From an uncultured Lachnospiraceae bacterium (GTDB taxonomy: Bacteria > Bacillota > Clostridia > Lachnospirales > Lachnospiraceae): a DNA stretch of 6,520 bases. The position numbers were made by a program, and so were the translations under genes. The notes under the pieces were generated by a model, which was not told the DNA's origin, searched no databases, and saw nothing but the letters and a program-made list of their open reading frames with translations. Below, piece after piece: positions 1 through 5,395 of the stretch (positions are counted from its first letter, which is position 1; each line of letters starts with the position of its first letter). Location of the stretch: assembly GCA_934418055.1 (NCBI GenBank), contig CAKRWX010000143.1:1-6520 (forward strand). The letters are read 5' to 3'.

Positions 1-20
1 GTCCCCCTCTCAGGGAAGGG

Positions 21-56
21 CCAAGGGGCGGCGCTGCGTCGCCGTCCCTTGGTTTT
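21..56 (+). terminator. Intrinsic terminator or attenuator upstream of the recombinase gene
   Basis: A 13-bp stem (21-33 with 40-52) has one G.U pair (28/45) and a 6-nt loop (34-39), and is followed at once by TTTTA. It would end transcription entering from the left, or attenuate the recombinase transcript, whose ribosome binding site starts only about 10 nt further on. The wobble pair is G.U only in the + strand RNA, which agrees with + strand use. Confidence 0.7.
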
Positions 57-77
57 ATCTATGCGAAAGGAGGCGTA

Positions 78-1880
78 ATGCCGGAGCAGTACACCTATCA
101 AGTGGGCAAAATCCATTTCATCGTTACCCCGGTCTATAAGGACAAAAGGTCGGGAGAAACGATGGAGGACATTTTGAAACTGTCGGGTAATCACAATTTT
201 GGCACCGCCGCCCTCTATTGCCGGCTGAGCCGCGACGATAACATGGACACCGAGTCCAACAGTATCCAAAATCAGAAGAAGATACTCCAAAAGGCAGCAA
301 AAGAAAAAGGTTATGCAGATACCTTGTTTTTCGTGGATGATGGGATCACGGGCACTACTATGAAGCGGCCCGGATTTCAGAAAATGATAACCGCTATTGA
401 AGCCGGGTATATCTCCGCTGTGTTTGTCAAAGACCTGTCCCGGCTGGGACGCAACTACATCGAGGTCGGCAAGCTGACGGAAGAATTTTTCCCGGAACAT
501 GATGTGCGGTTAATCGCCGTATCTGACGGTGTGGACAGTGACGAGGGAGACAACGAGTTTACCCCGTTCCGCAATATTATGAATGAATGGTATGCCAAGG
601 ACATCTCGAAGAAGCGGAAAATCGTCAACAAGATGAAAGGCAACGCTGGTATTCCACTGTCCCAGCCGCCCTATGGCTATATCAAAAACCCGGATGATTC
701 CCGCTTTTGGGTGATTGACCCGGAGGCCGCTGATGTGGTACGGCGTATCTATGACATGGCGTTAGAGGGGTATGGATTGGCGGAAATTGCAAACGCTTTG
801 GGAGCTGATGGCATCGTCAATCCCACCTACTATTGGCGGAGCAAGGGCGTCAACCGCAGTGGCTCCAAAAGCACGCTGGAGCCTACCAAATGGGGACATA
901 CCACCATCAAGAAAATTCTCACCTTGCAGGAATACTGCGGAGATGTCATTAACTTCAAGAGCTATTCCAAATCCTACAAAATGAAACGGCGCATTGAAAA
1001 CCCGGAGGAAAACCGAGCTATCTTTCTCAATGTCCATGAGCCGATCATTGACCGGGCTACATGGGAAAAAGTGCAGACCATGCAGAAAGGAACCCGCCGC
1101 AAGAAACCCACCGTTACCCAAGAGCCAAGCGTGTTCTCCGGGCGGCTGAAATGCCCCGAGTGCGGTGGCAATCTCAACTTCCACTTCAACCAGAAAAACC
1201 ACGACATCAAGTATTTCAGCTGTCAAAACCACAATTCCGGTTTGCGGAAATGCTCGGCAACACATTACATCCGTCTGGATTTTCTGGAGCAGGTGGTGCT
1301 GTATGAGGTCAACCGTCTGGCCGCCTTTGCCAACGAGTACGAACACGACTTCGTAAAAACCATGCTTGGCCGTTCCGCAAAGGTCGCTGAAAATGACCGG
1401 GCGCGGAAACAACGGGAATTAAATGCGCTACTGACCCGTGACAAGGAATTGGATATGCTCTTTGAAAGGCTATATGAGGATAATGTGGCAGGAAAGATTG
1501 ACGATGCCCGGTTTGCCAGGATGTCAAAGCGATACGAGCAGGAGCAGGGCGAGATCAGCGCAAAGATCAAAGCCTTGCGGCTGGAACTGAAAAAGGCCGA
1601 AGGACAGCAGATGGATATGGAGGACTATCTGCAAATGGTACGGCGCTATACTCATGTTACGAAAATTACCCAGCGTATGGTGTCCGAGCTGATTGACCAT
1701 ATCGACGTGTACCATGCGGAAAAACGGGACGGCGTCACCAATCAGCGGATTGTTATTCACTATAACTGTATCGGTGCCTTTGAAGTGCCTGACCGCAAGA
1801 AGATCCCGGAGGCTGACATCATCATGGAAACGAGAAAAGGCGTAGCTGTCAGCTACGCCCCGGCAGAGGTTGCGGTATAA
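78..1880 (+). CDS. Large serine recombinase (TnpX-like) with a TnpW-like N-terminal extension
   Basis: Site-specific DNA recombinase expected to excise and integrate the mobile element through a 5' phosphoserine intermediate. The resolvase-type catalytic domain spans about residues 43-190: the nucleophile is Ser51 in YCRLSRDD, with DDGITGTTMKRPGF at 87-100 and the arginine motif DLSRLGR at 119-125. A recombinase DNA-binding domain follows (about 195-305), then a zinc ribbon with Cys359, Cys362, Cys382 and Cys392, a charged coiled coil (about 430-515) and a DUF4368-like tail (about 520-590). At 600 aa the length is normal for the TnpX group plus about 35 extra N-terminal residues. Those residues follow the pattern of TnpW (VGKIHF, then GETMEDILKL), so the two may be fused. 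The ATG at 78 has an excellent AAAGGAGG site (66-73) and overlaps a TAA (TAATG). A second start at 162 (Met29) has its own GGGAG (152-156). The recombinase call is very secure; the fusion is inferred. Confidence 0.95.
   Translation: MPEQYTYQVGKIHFIVTPVYKDKRSGETMEDILKLSGNHNFGTAALYCRLSRDDNMDTESNSIQNQKKILQKAAKEKGYADTLFFVDDGITGTTMKRPGFQKMITAIEAGYISAVFVKDLSRLGRNYIEVGKLTEEFFPEHDVRLIAVSDGVDSDEGDNEFTPFRNIMNEWYAKDISKKRKIVNKMKGNAGIPLSQPPYGYIKNPDDSRFWVIDPEAADVVRRIYDMALEGYGLAEIANALGADGIVNPTYYWRSKGVNRSGSKSTLEPTKWGHTTIKKILTLQEYCGDVINFKSYSKSYKMKRRIENPEENRAIFLNVHEPIIDRATWEKVQTMQKGTRRKKPTVTQEPSVFSGRLKCPECGGNLNFHFNQKNHDIKYFSCQNHNSGLRKCSATHYIRLDFLEQVVLYEVNRLAAFANEYEHDFVKTMLGRSAKVAENDRARKQRELNALLTRDKELDMLFERLYEDNVAGKIDDARFARMSKRYEQEQGEISAKIKALRLELKKAEGQQMDMEDYLQMVRRYTHVTKITQRMVSELIDHIDVYHAEKRDGVTNQRIVIHYNCIGAFEVPDRKKIPEADIIMETRKGVAVSYAPAEVAV
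152..164 (+). promoter_or_regulatory. Internal ribosome binding site and alternative recombinase start
   Basis: GGGAG at 152-156 lies 5 nt before an in-frame ATG (162-164, Met29 of the long form). Starting here would give a 572-aa recombinase lacking nearly all of the TnpW-like extension, close to the usual TnpX start relative to the catalytic serine. Both starts could be used. Confidence 0.4.
1835..1859 (-). terminator. Minus-strand terminator inside the 3' end of the recombinase gene
   Basis: A perfect 9-bp inverted repeat (1839-1847 with 1851-1859, 3-nt loop) lies in the last codons of the recombinase. Read on the minus strand, the GC-rich hairpin is followed by TTTT (1838-1835), an intrinsic-terminator arrangement. 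On the + strand no T-run follows. It would stop leftward transcription from the three-gene operon before it runs deep into the recombinase gene. Confidence 0.5.
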
Positions 1881-1890
1881 GATTGGAAAT

Positions 1891-1945
1891 AAAAAATGCG
1901 GAGTGCCCGTTACAGGATACTCAGATCCTATAAGGACACTCTGCA
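1891..1945 (-). terminator. Intrinsic terminator of the three-gene operon (leftward)
   Basis: A long hairpin pairs 1897-1908 with 1934-1945 and, inside it, 1914-1918 with 1925-1929 around a 6-nt loop; the stem is interrupted by a few mismatches and one bulge. On the minus strand it is followed directly by six T residues (complement of A at 1891-1896) and then ATTT. This is a good rho-independent terminator for transcripts leaving the membrane-protein gene, whose stop lies about 200 nt before it. Confidence 0.7.
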
Positions 1946-2050
1946 TGGTCGGAGTGGAATTATAGGATTCCACGGAATTACGAACAACAAAAATGGTATT
2001 CGGGCAGTCGGCAATCAGTATTTCCACCAATACTAAATCGTGAGCATCTG

Positions 2051-2087
2051 CGCGGCCCAATAGGACAAGGGGCGGCGTTTTTCTTTT
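2051..2087 (+). terminator. Probable rightward terminator of the recombinase transcript
   Basis: CGCGGCCC (2051-2058) can pair with GGGCGGCG (2070-2077) with one G-G mismatch and an 11-nt loop, followed by TTTTTCTTTT (2078-2087). The orientation suits the end of the recombinase transcript, about 170 nt after its stop codon. The mismatch and large loop keep confidence moderate. Confidence 0.5.
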
Positions 2088-2091
2088 CTCA

Positions 2092-2116
2092 ACTTCGGGA
2101 CAAATTGTCCCAAAGT
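2092..2116. repeat. 25-bp dyad repeat, copy 1
   Basis: An interrupted palindrome with 12-nt arms around a central A at 2104 and a single arm mismatch; its core is GGGACAAATTGTCCC. It matches the copy at 4799-4823 at 21 of 25 positions (18 contiguous, 2097-2114) and the copy at 5396-5420 at 22 of 25. It lies just outside the 3' end of the three-gene operon. No T-run follows on either strand, so it does not look like a plain terminator. A protein-binding site or recombination site fits better. Confidence 0.75.
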
Positions 2117-2143
2117 AGTGCTATTGGACGAAGATGGGAACTG

Positions 2144-2683
2144 TCATTGGTTTTGCTTGCTCTGGATTTTTTCTTTTAATTCTTTGATTTCTCTATCAGT
2201 CTTTGCCCCTTTATCATTGTGAATTGCACCAACCAATACACTCATTTCTTTCAAGGACAATAGAAAATAAAAGATCAAAAAGGCCATAAATGATATTTCA
2301 GCGTTTTGCATGAAACAATAGATTGCGTGGAGGAACTTCGAACCGTTTGTCGGGACAAGCACCAGATACAAACCAGCTATGACGGAAACCGTAGCATAAA
2401 TGATGCCTTTGAGTATATGCGAGTTTCGTTTGCTAATAATTTTAGTGTTCTTAACTTTTTCAACAATGGAGTTATCTAACAATCCTAAAAGCAAAGAATA
2501 ATTTGTATATAAAAATCCACCAAACAAAGCATTTACGGTTATCAAATTAAAGTGAAACGACGGATCATCTGCGACAATCAGCAAAGGGGCACCACCGCAA
2601 AGAATATAGATGCACCCAGCCGCAGAAAAAATTAGGGGTAAGACATTACATGTTATTTTGGAAAAGTTCTTTATAATGTCCAC
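2144..2683 (-). CDS. Four-helix membrane protein, third gene of the NA37 operon
   Basis: Not recognised as a named family. The 179-aa product has four hydrophobic stretches, at about residues 12-37, 45-69, 89-111 and 116-146. A basic loop lies between the second and third (EKVKNTKIISKRNSH) and a charged, coiled-coil-like tail follows (about 160-179, REIKELKEKIQSK). Lysines around the second loop and tail suggest that both termini and that loop are cytoplasmic. No signal peptide or enzymatic motif is evident. It follows the 311-aa gene by 25 bp and is almost certainly co-transcribed with it. The annotated start is GTG, but the Shine-Dalgarno sequence GAGGAGG abuts or overlaps that codon, so an ATT or ATA start 2-3 codons later is possible. 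In a defence reading it would be the membrane sensor or effector, by analogy with the four-helix KwaA of Kiwa; that is inference from topology only. Confidence 0.85.
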   Translation of the reverse strand: MDIIKNFSKITCNVLPLIFSAAGCIYILCGGAPLLIVADDPSFHFNLITVNALFGGFLYTNYSLLLGLLDNSIVEKVKNTKIISKRNSHILKGIIYATVSVIAGLYLVLVPTNGSKFLHAIYCFMQNAEISFMAFLIFYFLLSLKEMSVLVGAIHNDKGAKTDREIKELKEKIQSKQNQ

Positions 2684-2689
2684 CTCCTC
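2681..2689 (-). promoter_or_regulatory. Ribosome binding site overlapping the annotated GTG start
   Basis: On the minus strand GAGGAGGTG is a near-perfect Shine-Dalgarno match, but its last three bases are the GTG assigned as start. The in-frame upstream TAA at 2695-2693 rules out an earlier start. Optimal spacing would favour ATT (2677-2675) or ATA (2674-2672), both rare start codons. Confidence 0.55.
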
Positions 2690-2708
2690 ACTTTATACTG
2701 CATACAGG

Positions 2709-3644
2709 TTAACGATTACTGACTGCCAAAATGATGTCCTTATATTCATTGTATACATTCATCATATTGAGCCTGTAATCTCGGAGAATCTCGGCTTTTT
2801 CACGCTCAATTTTTTGGCCATTTTCTTGCCGATATTCACTCACACTTATGGGATATTTGAAGTATTCTTCATAGAGATCATATTGGCGTTGACGTTCCCC
2901 GGTTGTGGTTTTTCCCGATAGAACGACAGAACGATACCTATTTCTGTTTTGCTGTAATGCACCAATTAATCGGGAAATTACATTTACGTCTGTTGACAAA
3001 GCCCCTCGAAAATCCGGTTTGATTTCAAACACAATGCTGGAGGTATTCTGCCCAACTGCCTGTAAAACTTCTCTATCGTTAAACCCGAATAAGTCCTGCA
3101 ATATCTGCGCATCTGGTTGTGCAATATCTATTTGCACTCTGTTGACCTCGGGAGCATGTCCATTGATAAGTTCATTAATCAGATTCTGATTAGGAATGGC
3201 TTCGGTTTCTAAAGAAAACCTATTATTATAGCGCGAAAAAACCCGAGCTAATGCGCCTTCATTGGGAGCACCTTTAGAATTAACAAGGGAAAGGATGCCG
3301 TGACTATAGCCTAAAATACAGTATGTAAACCATTCAACACCGTTATTTCCAATTTCGTCTGGAGGCAATACATCTGCGGTTTCATACGTATTATAGTTTC
3401 TCTTTTGCATACTGTTGTTGGGTCGTTTTCGATTGAGTCTTGCAAAAAGATATTCCTCTGTGTTCTCCAGAATATCGAGCATCATCGGCTCAGTGTCCTC
3501 GTAAGTCAGTTTGAGCGCATTATTCCGGCCTTCTCTATCAAAAATTTCCTGAAATAACCCTCTAAATAATTGAACGGGAACCTCGGTATTTGTTTGGGTA
3601 TCACGAATCGAGACTTTAAACAAGTATATATTTTTTGTAGACAT
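2709..3644 (-). CDS. Uncharacterised 311-aa soluble protein, second gene of the NA37 operon
   Basis: I do not recognise the family. The 311-aa product has no membrane segment or signal peptide. Visible parts are a beta-rich N-terminus (YLFKVSIRD, 7-15), an acidic segment with ILENTEEYLFARLNRKRP (58-75), a hydrophobic core around WFTYCILGYSHGILSLV (105-121), a helical middle (about 150-235) and a strongly charged C-terminus (EYRQENGQKIEREKAEIL, 270-287). No nuclease, ATPase or helix-turn-helix motif stands out. The layout loosely recalls several DUFs found next to anti-phage or phage genes, but I cannot assign one, and I did not see the motifs I would expect for DUF4868 (KwaB). The ATG at 3644 has a strong AAAGGGAGGT site about 6 nt upstream. 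It lies 29 bp after the NA37 gene and 25 bp before the membrane-protein gene, so co-transcription is very likely. The coding status is secure and the function is open. Confidence 0.9.
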   Translation of the reverse strand: MSTKNIYLFKVSIRDTQTNTEVPVQLFRGLFQEIFDREGRNNALKLTYEDTEPMMLDILENTEEYLFARLNRKRPNNSMQKRNYNTYETADVLPPDEIGNNGVEWFTYCILGYSHGILSLVNSKGAPNEGALARVFSRYNNRFSLETEAIPNQNLINELINGHAPEVNRVQIDIAQPDAQILQDLFGFNDREVLQAVGQNTSSIVFEIKPDFRGALSTDVNVISRLIGALQQNRNRYRSVVLSGKTTTGERQRQYDLYEEYFKYPISVSEYRQENGQKIEREKAEILRDYRLNMMNVYNEYKDIILAVSNR

Positions 3645-3673
3645 CGTATACCTCCCTTTACAACGGAAACCGT

Positions 3674-4657
3674 TTATAGCTCTATATTTTTGATCAGCAA
3701 AGATACCGTACCATCAGGGTTATTGATGAATTCTATCTCATCTGCATTTGAATACACCTGTGTAGGTATTTTAATTTCAACTCCACTGGAAGTTCTAATC
3801 GCCTGTTTTTGAAACTTCCGTTGAAATCGTTCAGATAAAGACAACTCTTCATCCCGAGAAATATCTACCGCAGACAACCGTTCAAAAAATTCTTCTTGTG
3901 CTGCCAGATTTTTCGAAAAGAACTTTTGTCCTAAATTTTCAACTGACAGTACTTGACTTTTTTGCAGTTCCTCGTGCATAGTCGTTGAAATATGTATGTC
4001 CATCTCATCTTCGTCAGAGTAGTACAGATTAGCAATTTTTTCGGCAACCTGTAAAAGTTTTGTCGTTTTCTGACGGGGAGTCTTGCTTTCGGTACAGCCC
4101 AAAATTTGAGTTGAAATATAAAAATCTTTTATTCCATCAACCATATATTTTCGTTCAATGACTTTAACCGATGGCATATCCATATCAATCAAAAAGCCCT
4201 CTACAATTTTGGGCGCTTGAGCAGGAAAAAGTGCATGATGTTGAATAATGTTAATGGAAATCTGACTGTCAATTGTTTTAACAAAATGAGTAAATGCACT
4301 TCTATAATCAAGTTTTAACATAAAGAAGTATCTATGACTATCGACATTAGCAATTCCAAATAGTAAATCCGCCACAGGTATTTCTTTGTTTCTACGCATG
4401 ATGATAAACATTTCTTTTGCGATACTTTGGGAGACAGAGATGAGATCCCAAGATACATCTTTGCATTGTTGCCAGATGTTAGTTTCTAATCTAAAAAAGC
4501 AGTTTTTTACATCGTCACTTGAAATTGTTTTTTCAATAGTTTTAGTCAAATAATCCTTAACCTCCGAATCAAGAGGAAATGGGCGGTTAGAAAGAATGGG
4601 GTATTCTTCTGCGGTATTTAGAATGTGAATAATAGAACTTTCAAGTGTTATCGTCAT
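3674..4657 (-). CDS. Nucleoid-associated protein, NA37/NdpA (YejK-like) family
   Basis: Member of the 37-kDa nucleoid-associated protein family, whose members bind DNA and associate with the nucleoid. With the preferred start the product is 327 aa, normal for the Firmicutes branch. Family hallmarks seen are: N-terminal SSIIHIL (about residues 6-12), IAKEMFIIMRRNKEIPVADLLFG in the middle (79-101), YFFMLKLDYRSAFTH (110-124), YMVDG before ISTQILGCT (171-189), and the C-terminal IEFINNPDGT followed by SLLIKNIEL (308-327). The reading frame extends to a GTG at 4729, but that codon has no ribosome binding site and sits at the predicted transcription start. The ATG at 4657 has GGAGAGGTG 7 nt upstream, so it is chosen. 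It is first in the three-gene minus-strand operon and probably supplies DNA binding. Such proteins occur both as housekeeping genes and on mobile elements; this copy, with two unknown partners, looks like cargo. Confidence 0.92.
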   Translation of the reverse strand: MTITLESSIIHILNTAEEYPILSNRPFPLDSEVKDYLTKTIEKTISSDDVKNCFFRLETNIWQQCKDVSWDLISVSQSIAKEMFIIMRRNKEIPVADLLFGIANVDSHRYFFMLKLDYRSAFTHFVKTIDSQISINIIQHHALFPAQAPKIVEGFLIDMDMPSVKVIERKYMVDGIKDFYISTQILGCTESKTPRQKTTKLLQVAEKIANLYYSDEDEMDIHISTTMHEELQKSQVLSVENLGQKFFSKNLAAQEEFFERLSAVDISRDEELSLSERFQRKFQKQAIRTSSGVEIKIPTQVYSNADEIEFINNPDGTVSLLIKNIEL

Positions 4658-4664
4658 GCTTCGG

Positions 4665-4673
4665 CACCTCTCC
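4665..4673 (-). promoter_or_regulatory. Ribosome binding site that fixes the NA37 start
   Basis: On the minus strand GGAGAGGTG lies 7 nt before the ATG at 4657-4655. No comparable site precedes the upstream in-frame GTG (4729) or ATG (4684, with only a weak AAGGA at 4 nt). Confidence 0.7.
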
Positions 4674-4734
4674 AGAAAAATCATCAATCCTTGTATTTCA
4701 TAATACACCTTATTACGCAAATTTTCCACAATAA

Positions 4735-4779
4735 ATTATATTTCGACAAAAGCGCTCATAGGAGACAACGAGTGCTCTT
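4735..4779 (-). promoter_or_regulatory. Candidate promoter with overlapping operator-like dyad for the three-gene operon
   Basis: On the minus strand a perfect -10 box TATAAT (4740-4735) lies about 80 nt before the NA37 start. No ideal -35 is present: TTGTCT (4768-4763) is 22 nt away, which is too long for a constitutive sigma-A promoter. An imperfect 10-bp inverted repeat (4748-4757 with 4770-4779, 8 of 10 matching, 12-nt spacer) covers the -35 zone. A weak promoter that needs an activator, or is controlled by a repressor on this dyad, would fit. This is inference from position and symmetry. Confidence 0.45.
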
Positions 4780-4798
4780 AGAAATATTACAAAATCTA

Positions 4799-4823
4799 CC
4801 TTTGGGACAAATTGTCCCAAACC
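4799..4823. repeat. 25-bp dyad repeat, copy 2
   Basis: A perfect palindrome with 10-nt arms, TTTGGGACAA and TTGTCCCAAA, around a central A (4811). It shares 18 contiguous bases in the same orientation with copy 1 (2097-2114 = 4804-4821). It sits upstream of the operon promoter region, so copies 1 and 2 bracket the AT-rich three-gene cassette with about 2.7 kb between them. Neither strand has a following T-run. Confidence 0.8.
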
Positions 4824-4848
4824 GTTCCCCCTCAAACATGGCTTGGGT

Positions 4849-4993
4849 GGTATATCCCCCGTCGCCGCATATCGTTCAGAACAGCCGGGAGCTGTCTGTC
4901 AAGGGTGCATCAGCACCGCCGTTTATCGGCGGCGTGCCCTTGACTGGCGGCCCCGGCTGTTCTATTTCCCGGCGGCGCGGCGGGGGTATATCC
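4849..4993 (+). other. Long imperfect stem-loop: structured leader RNA or single-strand origin candidate
   Basis: Nested complementary arms span about 145 nt: CCCCCG (4856-4861) with CGGGGG (4981-4986); CGCCGC (4863-4868) with GCGGCG (4972-4977); a perfect 12-bp stem 4878-4889 with 4952-4963; GTCAAGGG (4898-4905) with CCCTTGAC (4937-4944); and an apical hairpin CCGCCG (4916-4921) with CGGCGG (4927-4932). The outer ends carry the same 9-mer GGTATATCC as a direct repeat (4849-4857, 4985-4993). Wobble pairs such as 4850/4991, which are G.U in the + strand, favour a + strand RNA. T5 follows at 5008-5012. The 55-aa gene starts 73 nt after the structure. It could be a structured 5' leader, an attenuator, or a hairpin acting on single-stranded DNA during transfer. 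I do not recognise it as a named riboswitch. Confidence 0.7.
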
Positions 4994-5066
4994 TCCAGAG
5001 CCGCACCTTTTTCCATGATTGGGAAAGGGCGAGGGGATTGGGTTGAACATGAACGGAGGTTTACTT

Positions 5067-5234
5067 ATGAATTTTACCAACACTCCCTATGAACGCATGA
5101 TGAAAGAGATCCCGCACAAAGAAGCACCTGCCCCGCAGAAGGCACCGGAAGGAATGCCTTGTGCGGGGTGTTCTTATTGGCGGGGGATCGGCTGTGTTTT
5201 CTGCTTCCGGGAACACCTCAAAATGCAGGGCTGA
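5067..5234 (+). CDS. Small four-cysteine protein (55 aa) of conjugative elements
   Basis: The ATG at 5067 has a clear CGGAGG site (5054-5059) 7 nt upstream and encodes 55 residues. The N-terminus carries NTPYERMMKEIP (5-16), followed by a Pro/Ala/Lys-rich linker (17-31) and a compact CxxC-x7-CxxC module, CAGCSYWRGIGCVFC (32-46), likely to bind one zinc. I recall very similar small proteins (TPYERMMK followed by a CxxC pair) in gut Firmicutes conjugative elements, always annotated as hypothetical; no function is known to me. It lies between the long stem-loop and the candidate oriT, which suggests a role in element regulation or DNA processing (inferred). Upstream in-frame extension to the ATG at 5019 lacks a good ribosome binding site. 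Confidence 0.8.
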   Translation: MNFTNTPYERMMKEIPHKEAPAPQKAPEGMPCAGCSYWRGIGCVFCFREHLKMQG

Positions 5235-5395
5235 TGTGTAGACATTTAGCCCGAAAAAGCGCCCTGTTTGCAAGGGTTTCCAGCCTCGGTTTTTGAGAGG
5301 GTAATATGATTATATGTCCTGTACAGATATTGCTAAATACTTTCCACATTTTCCGATCTGCCAGGGAACAGTTTTTGCTGTTCTCCGGCATTTCT

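Larger units (their letters stand above)
1881..2143. other. Non-coding tail-to-tail junction rich in inverted repeats
   Basis: No convincing gene lies between the convergent recombinase and membrane-protein genes. Besides the terminators and the dyad listed separately, it holds a perfect 7-bp hairpin (1954-1960 with 1967-1973), a 6-bp hairpin (2017-2022 with 2029-2034) and a 7-bp inverted repeat CCAATAG/CTATTGG (2057-2063 with 2121-2127) that encloses the 25-bp dyad. TnpX-type elements often end shortly after the recombinase gene, so an element terminus could lie here, but no attachment site could be pinned down. Confidence 0.6.

Noticed and set aside
1..78. C-terminal end of an upstream gene in the frame ending with TAA at 76-78
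   Set aside because: The frame is open from base 1 and its stop overlaps the recombinase ATG, but it passes through the terminator hairpin and T-run, so 1-77 is more likely intergenic.
762..1412. Minus-strand open frame of 216 codons
   Set aside because: Entirely antisense to the recombinase's DNA-binding, zinc-ribbon and coiled-coil regions; a shadow of the biased codon use of that gene.
1896..2035. Short + strand frame of 46 codons (starts MRSARYRIL) after the recombinase
   Set aside because: It consists almost wholly of the three hairpins of the junction, has only a weak GGAAAT before its ATG, and has no known relative that I recognise.
1524..2060. Minus-strand open frame of 178 codons overlapping the recombinase 3' end
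   Set aside because: Most of it is antisense to the secure DUF4368-like region of the recombinase, and it crosses both leftward terminators. No recognisable domain.
2092..2116. Dyad copy 1 as an ordinary rho-independent terminator
   Set aside because: Neither strand has a T-run after the stem; the T-rich stretch at 2078-2087 lies before it on the + strand and belongs to another hairpin.
2144..3644. Assignment of the last two operon genes as Kiwa KwaA and KwaB
   Set aside because: The four-helix topology and approximate sizes (179 and 311 aa) fit, but I could not see DUF4868-type motifs in the 311-aa protein, and NA37 is not part of Kiwa as described. Kept as an analogy only.
4625..5092. Plus-strand open frame of 155 codons over the NA37 start and the long stem-loop
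   Set aside because: Overlaps the NA37 5' end antisense, the promoter, the dyad and the stem-loop, with no ribosome binding site. The 55-aa gene at 5067 in another frame has a much better start.
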